Shown here: positions 7,179 to 10,739 of the stretch, in pieces | Position numbering within the stretch: the stretch's first letter is position 1 | Layout: every line of letters starts with the position of its first letter | Origin: Bacteroidota bacterium | GTDB lineage: Bacteria; Bacteroidota; Bacteroidia; Chitinophagales; Chitinophagaceae | Length of the DNA: 10,739 nucleotides | Direction of reading: 5' to 3' | NCBI GenBank assembly: GCA_023433755.1 | Contig: JAEYUA010000040.1 | Coordinates: 1-10,739 of the forward strand | Position numbers and translations under genes: made by a program | The notes under the pieces: generated by a model | What the model was told of the DNA's origin: nothing | The model's input: only the letters and a program-made list of their open reading frames with translations | Databases searched by the model: none

Positions 7179-8300
7179 ATGGTCCTGCTGATTCTCACCA
7201 TTTCCCTGTTGTTCATCTATGCACTGCTGTTTGCCTTTTATGCCAAAGGTTGGCGAAGCCTGCCTGTTTATTATCCCCCCAATAAGCAGGCGGCAGTTTT
7301 CATCTCTGTCATTATCCCCTCAAGAAACGAAGAAGAACGTCTGCCGCTATTACTGAATGCTATTACCTCTCAATCTTATCCGGCAGAACATTTTGAAGTG
7401 TTGGTGGTTGATGATTATTCAAGCGATAGTACCCCGGCTGTGGTTCAATCATTCCAGGGACAGAATATCAGGTTGATAAAACCGGTTGTATCGGCAGCAC
7501 TTTCTTCCAAGAAAAAAGCCATCGAGGCTGGTGTGATGCAGGCCAGAGGTGAACTGGTGGTTACCACAGATGCAGATTGTTACCCGGGTAAAGACTGGCT
7601 GAAGACCATTGCAACATTTTATGCTGAAAAGGATGCAGCTTTCATAGCAGCGCCTGTAAAGTATTGCCCCCCTGGGTCCCCCCTGCAAATTTTCCAGGTA
7701 CTTGATTTTATCACGCTCCAGGGAATAACCGGCGCGAGTGTTCACCTGAACTTCCATGACATGTGTAATGGCGCCAACCTGGCTTATAAAAAATCAGCCT
7801 TTTTGCAAGTGAACGGTTTTGAAGGAATAGATCATGTGGCCACCGGTGATGACATGCTACTGATGCACAAGATTCGCAGGCTGTTCCCGGAAAAAATTTT
7901 TTACCTGAAAAGTGAAGCCGCCATAGTACAAACTCCAGCCATGCCTGGGTGGAAGGAATTCCTGATGCAGAGAAAACGCTGGGCAAGCAAATCGCTGGTT
8001 TACCGCGACCGCCGCATTATTGCCGCACTCGCGCTGGTGCTTATGGTAAACCTGCTATTCATCATTTTGCTGGCAGCATGCATCATCGAGCCCTGGTACT
8101 TGTGGGTGACTGCAGGTTTCCTGGTGGGGAAGACTATTATTGAATGGCCTTTTGTACACAGGGTCGCGAAGTTCTTCAACCAGCAATCCCTTTCCCTGTA
8201 TTTTCCTTTATTCCAGCCCCTGCATATTCTTTATACCATTTATACAGGCATCAGCAGCCAGTTCGGGAAATATGAATGGAAGGGAAGGAAAACAAAATAA
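7179..8300 (+). CDS. Family 2 glycosyltransferase, membrane-anchored
   Basis: Transfers a sugar from a nucleotide-sugar donor at the cytoplasmic face of the membrane; the acceptor is not known. The 373-residue protein begins with a transmembrane helix (residues 2-22). A GT-A domain follows: SVIIPSRNEE (43-52), LVVDDYSSDST (75-85), the metal-binding TTDADC (129-134, Asp131/Asp133), ATGDDMLL (221-228, catalytic-base region) and QRKRW (264-268). The last fits the QxxRW motif of processive or membrane-embedded GT2 enzymes. Hydrophobic segments at about 280-302, 305-325 and 338-358 close the protein, so it resembles the cellulose-synthase-like branch. It could act on surface polysaccharide, a glycolipid or a carotenoid. 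The GT2 call is secure and the substrate unknown. An ABC permease gene follows 16 nt later on the same strand. Confidence 0.92.
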   Translation: MVLLILTISLLFIYALLFAFYAKGWRSLPVYYPPNKQAAVFISVIIPSRNEEERLPLLLNAITSQSYPAEHFEVLVVDDYSSDSTPAVVQSFQGQNIRLIKPVVSAALSSKKKAIEAGVMQARGELVVTTDADCYPGKDWLKTIATFYAEKDAAFIAAPVKYCPPGSPLQIFQVLDFITLQGITGASVHLNFHDMCNGANLAYKKSAFLQVNGFEGIDHVATGDDMLLMHKIRRLFPEKIFYLKSEAAIVQTPAMPGWKEFLMQRKRWASKSLVYRDRRIIAALALVLMVNLLFIILLAACIIEPWYLWVTAGFLVGKTIIEWPFVHRVAKFFNQQSLSLYFPLFQPLHILYTIYTGISSQFGKYEWKGRKTK

Positions 8301-8316
8301 ATTTATCTTGCCCGCA

Positions 8317-9396
8317 ATGAGTGATACTTCCCTTTCCTTCTGGCAGGCTTCCTGGAAAAGACTGAAAAAAAACAAGGGGGCCATTGCCGGGCTGGTCATG
8401 ATCCTCATTTCTATCCTCGTTGCTGTTTTTGGCTACCTCCTTGCACCCGATCCAACGCCTTATGCCAACCGAATCATCCTGGAAATAGGAGGAGAAAAAC
8501 CAGGCTTCACCCAGGATTTCCTGCTTGTAAGAAAAACTGATCCGCAAAACCAGCATTTCATCAGCACCATTTTTTCGGGCAGGCCTGACCGTTATGAACA
8601 CATCCCCATAACCAGTCATCAAATCAAAGGCGACAGCCTTATTGCTGAAAAATATATTGATGAAGGAGTAACGGAACCTGTCAGTTATCATAAATCCATG
8701 CTGTCCGAAGAGCCAGTTATTACCAAAAAATTTTTTGTTGGTACCGATAAATATGGGCGTGATATTCTCAGCCGCCTGATCATCGGTACCAGGGTGAGCC
8801 TGAGTGTAGGCCTCATCACCGTTTTGATCTCACTCACCGTTGGAATCGTGCTGGGTGCAGCCGCCGGTTATTTCCGTGGCCGCACCGATGATATCATCAT
8901 GTGGCTGATCAATGTGATCTGGAGTATTCCCACCCTGCTGCTTGTTTTTGCCATTACCCTTTTGCTGGGGAAAGGCTTCTGGCAGGTTTTTATTGCCGTG
9001 GGACTAACCATGTGGGTGAATGTGGCCAGGCTGGTACGCGGACAGGTAATGGCCACCAAAGAACTTCAATACGTAGAAGCCGGCAGGGCCTTAGGTTTTT
9101 CCGATTTCAGGATCATTGCACGGCATATCCTACCCAACATCATGGGACCTATCCTGGTTATCGCGGCTTCCAATTTTGCTTCCGCCATTGTGATTGAAGC
9201 CGGCCTTAGTTTTCTTGGTGTGGGCGTGCAGCCACCACAACCAAGCTGGGGACTGATGATCAAGGAGAATTATAATTTCATCATCACGCAAAATCCTATG
9301 CTGGCACTGGCACCGGGATTTGCGATTATGATTCTTGTACTTGCTTTTAATTTATTGGGGAATGGGTTGAGGGATGCGTTGAATGTAAGGGGGTAG
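8317..9396 (+). CDS. ABC transporter permease, DppC/OppC (peptide/nickel) family
   Basis: Inner-membrane permease subunit of a peptide-type ABC importer. It has 359 residues from the ATG at 8317. Segments: OppC_N-like start (SFWQASWKRLKKNKGAIAG, 7-25) leading into the first helix (23-43); an extracytoplasmic stretch of about 95 residues (44-139); FFVGTDKYGRDILSR (139-153); then about five helices within 158-350. The EAA loop that contacts the ATPase is EAGRALGFSDFRIIARHILPN (254-274), with the family Gly and the HILPN end. GVGVQPPQPSWG (301-312) is also typical. The frame is open back to 8140, with ATGs at 8140 and 8272, but both overlap the glycosyltransferase gene; 8317 starts the known domain and leaves a 16-nt gap. 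The partner permease, ATPases and binding protein are not in the window. Substrate unknown. Confidence 0.92.
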   Translation: MSDTSLSFWQASWKRLKKNKGAIAGLVMILISILVAVFGYLLAPDPTPYANRIILEIGGEKPGFTQDFLLVRKTDPQNQHFISTIFSGRPDRYEHIPITSHQIKGDSLIAEKYIDEGVTEPVSYHKSMLSEEPVITKKFFVGTDKYGRDILSRLIIGTRVSLSVGLITVLISLTVGIVLGAAAGYFRGRTDDIIMWLINVIWSIPTLLLVFAITLLLGKGFWQVFIAVGLTMWVNVARLVRGQVMATKELQYVEAGRALGFSDFRIIARHILPNIMGPILVIAASNFASAIVIEAGLSFLGVGVQPPQPSWGLMIKENYNFIITQNPMLALAPGFAIMILVLAFNLLGNGLRDALNVRG

Positions 9397-9400
9397 GGGG
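9357..9400 (+). other. G-run cluster across the permease stop codon
   Basis: Five runs of three or more G's occur in 44 bases: 9357-9360, 9364-9366, 9371-9373, 9389-9393 and 9396-9400, the stop TAG lying between the last two. The first three are separated by 3 and 4 nt, the next by 15, the last by 2. This could allow a long-loop G-quadruplex in the mRNA 3' end. The runs are seen directly; folding is inference. Confidence 0.35.
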
Positions 9401-9419
9401 CACCGCAGAGAAAAGAGAC

Positions 9420-9450
9420 CCAGCCTTCGCTAAAGCTATGGCTGGCGAAG
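9420..9450. repeat. REP-like overlapping inverted repeats between convergent genes
   Basis: Two overlapping inverted repeats exist: CCAGCC (9420-9425) with GGCTGG (9440-9445), and CTTCGC (9425-9430) with GCGAAG (9445-9450). They cannot both form at once. CGCAGAGA occurs on either side (9404-9411 and 9461-9468), in the same orientation. No U-run follows on either strand, so this is a poor terminator. The layout is like a small dispersed intergenic repeat; copy number elsewhere cannot be seen from one window. Confidence 0.45.
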
Positions 9451-9476
9451 AAGGAGGTTACGCAGAGAGTTTTGAC

Positions 9477-10739
9477 CTAAGGTCTTGCAGCTTGAAGCTT
9501 ACCACTTGCAGCTTCTCTCTCCACCGCTTGTGAAGCCAGTATGACCGTCGCCAGGCACAGGTAAAACACACTTCCTACTTTGTCCGATTCAATCAGATCA
9601 CTCAAAGAATTAATAACGCACTGCATTAATAAAATCGCTCCCACTGCAGCCATGGCCTGTTTCCAGAATGGATGATTGGTTGAATGATAGATACGTTGAA
9701 CATACCAGAACATTCCCCCCAATAAAGCTGCAAAAAGCAATAAGCCTATCAATCCCTGTTCAATAATCAGCAGCAGGAAATAATTGTGTACCGTTGACTT
9801 TTCTTCATTCTTGCTTACCCAGGTTTTGAAGAGAGGCTGTGTATAGGATTTATATTGGTGATAAAAAGTTCCAGGCCCGAAGCCTGTCTGCCAGCTATCC
9901 GGTATCATGCGCACACCGCCCACCCATCGGTGAAATCTTTCAGCCGTGGAAACATCTTTCATGGTATACGTGGCTACCAGGTGATCACGGAAATCAGAAT
10001 GCCAGATCGTGGTATTGTAATCAGGTGCAAAAGCCAGGTAACGGTCATTGCTTTTCAGGTAAAGCACGGCACCCGCGCAAACCAGTAAAAAACAGAGGTA
10101 TGCCGCCAGCAATAATTTTCTTCTTATCAGCCAGTATGCAATGAACCCTGCGATCAATGCCAGCCATGCACCCCTTGCATAAGAAAGATAGAGGGCAACC
10201 AGGGTGATGATGAAAATGATCTTAATGAACTGTTTCGTTTTCTTAGAAGTGGTGAGCTTGTAAATTGCGATTTGTACCGGCACCATAAATACCAAAATGG
10301 CAGAATAGTTTACATGGTTCCTGTAAAATGGTTCCAGCGCGGTATTGATCTTTTCAAAAGTGAAACCATATTGCTCATGTTTAATGATGGCATAAATCAT
10401 GAAAGCCATCATGGAAATAAAAAGCATGAACAGTGCTTTTTTAAGAACAGAAGGATCTTTGAATAAAATCAATGGCGCAGCCACAAATGCCAGCAGGTAC
10501 CATGATTTAGCCAGCAGGTATTTGGCTGACAGCAAAACGCCGCTTGATGTGGCAACGGTTACCAGCAACCAGGCAAACTGAATCAAAAGAATGACCAGCA
10601 AGGGATGCAGAGCGGCCTGCATCATTTTTTTTCGTTGATGGATCATCAACATGATCGCGGCAAGGGCGGTGAGCAACATCAATGGTTCATCGGGAAGATC
10701 AGTGCCCAGCGTGGGAGTGAAATTATATTCAATGGACCA
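9477..10739 (-). CDS. O-antigen ligase / polymerase (Wzy_C family), 5' end beyond the window
   Basis: A polytopic membrane protein of the O-antigen ligase (WaaL/Wzy) superfamily, which transfers or polymerises undecaprenyl-linked glycans on the periplasmic side. The reverse frame is open with no stop from 9479 to the last base, giving 420 codons. The first 19 codons before an internal TTG at 10682 read as protein (for example TDLPDEPL), so the true start lies outside. In numbering from 10682, conserved features are NHVNYSA (122-128), SYARGAWLA (167-175), ERFHRWVGGVRMIPDSW (248-264), GFGPGTF (267-273) and VHNYFLLLIIEQG (298-310), the His-Asn...Glu pattern of the Wzy_C loop. Many hydrophobic segments flank these. 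The final residues (about 388-401, AASGKLQAARP) are encoded by a direct repeat and may be an accidental extension. The gene is convergent with the permease. Ligase versus polymerase cannot be decided here. Confidence 0.9.
   Translation of the reverse strand, partial: WSIEYNFTPTLGTDLPDEPLMLLTALAAIMLMIHQRKKMMQAALHPLLVILLIQFAWLLVTVATSSGVLLSAKYLLAKSWYLLAFVAAPLILFKDPSVLKKALFMLFISMMAFMIYAIIKHEQYGFTFEKINTALEPFYRNHVNYSAILVFMVPVQIAIYKLTTSKKTKQFIKIIFIITLVALYLSYARGAWLALIAGFIAYWLIRRKLLLAAYLCFLLVCAGAVLYLKSNDRYLAFAPDYNTTIWHSDFRDHLVATYTMKDVSTAERFHRWVGGVRMIPDSWQTGFGPGTFYHQYKSYTQPLFKTWVSKNEEKSTVHNYFLLLIIEQGLIGLLLFAALLGGMFWYVQRIYHSTNHPFWKQAMAAVGAILLMQCVINSLSDLIESDKVGSVFYLCLATVILASQAVEREAASGKLQAARP
9484..9514. 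repeat. Direct repeat CTTGCAGCTT x2 in the ligase 3' end
   Basis: CTTGCAGCTT occurs at 9484-9493 and again at 9505-9514 (period 21 bp), with a related GAAGCTT between. It encodes the last residues of the O-antigen ligase on the minus strand. This looks like an intergenic-type simple repeat that now supplies the C-terminus and places the stop codon. Confidence 0.5.

Noticed and set aside
8140..8316. Longer N-terminus for the ABC permease (starts at 8140 or 8272)
   Set aside because: These overlap the glycosyltransferase coding sequence; the recognised OppC_N-type region begins at the ATG at 8317.
9420..9473. Intrinsic terminator between the permease and the ligase
   Set aside because: The hairpin arms compete and no run of T's follows on either strand; only a short TTTT at 9470-9473 is present, too far from the stem.
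10677..10682. TTG/ATG at 10682/10679 as the true start of the O-antigen ligase
   Set aside because: The frame continues upstream without a stop to the window edge and reads as plausible protein, so the gene is 5'-truncated by the window.
1..10739. tRNA, rRNA, CRISPR, transposase, phage or defence genes
   Set aside because: None seen by eye on either strand; a profile scan for small RNAs was not possible.

Overview
The window reads as an ordinary chromosomal segment of a member of the Bacteroidota, most likely a Chitinophagaceae-like bacterium. This is inferred from protein style (DusB with an APMEDVSD N-terminus, a secreted amidase with long N-terminal beta-rich domains, a VLCAD-sized acyl-CoA dehydrogenase behind a MarR gene), from the near absence of Shine-Dalgarno sequences, and from promoter-like elements of the TTTG-N20-TAnnTTTG type. 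No database search was possible, so the taxon is an inference. Ten protein genes are present, tightly packed. The two at the window edges are incomplete. I see no rRNA, tRNA, CRISPR array, transposase or phage gene.

Left part (1-3714). A 3'-truncated dusB (tRNA dihydrouridine synthase) runs off the left edge on the minus strand. It diverges, across about 50 bp, from a two-gene plus-strand unit: a CPBP-family membrane endopeptidase and cdsA (phosphatidate cytidylyltransferase), joined by a one-base TGATG overlap. cdsA meets a minus-strand secreted N-acetylmuramoyl-L-alanine amidase tail to tail, and the palindrome TTAA provides both stop codons.

Middle part (3715-6983). An orphan seven-helix membrane protein with a small GNRA-type hairpin in its leader is followed by a clear bidirectional intrinsic terminator. 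It then converges on a minus-strand MarR regulator - acyl-CoA dehydrogenase unit. The marR start is preceded by a well-formed Bacteroidota-type promoter and a perfect 6-6-6 inverted repeat at the predicted transcription start, which looks like an autoregulatory operator.

Right part (7179-10739). A membrane-anchored family 2 glycosyltransferase is followed 16 bp later by a DppC/OppC-type ABC permease with a large extracytoplasmic insert. This pair converges on an O-antigen ligase/polymerase (Wzy_C type) whose 5' end lies beyond the right edge. The short convergent junction holds REP-like inverted repeats and short direct repeats that reach into the ligase C-terminus, and the end of the permease gene is unusually G-rich.

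Cell-envelope work is the common theme: phospholipid precursor synthesis, peptidoglycan hydrolysis, surface glycan synthesis and transport. There is also one fatty-acid catabolism unit under its own putative regulator. I found no convincing new multi-gene system. The observations most worth testing are the marR operator/promoter, the orphan 7TM protein with its leader hairpin, and the repeat/G-rich junction near 9.4 kb.
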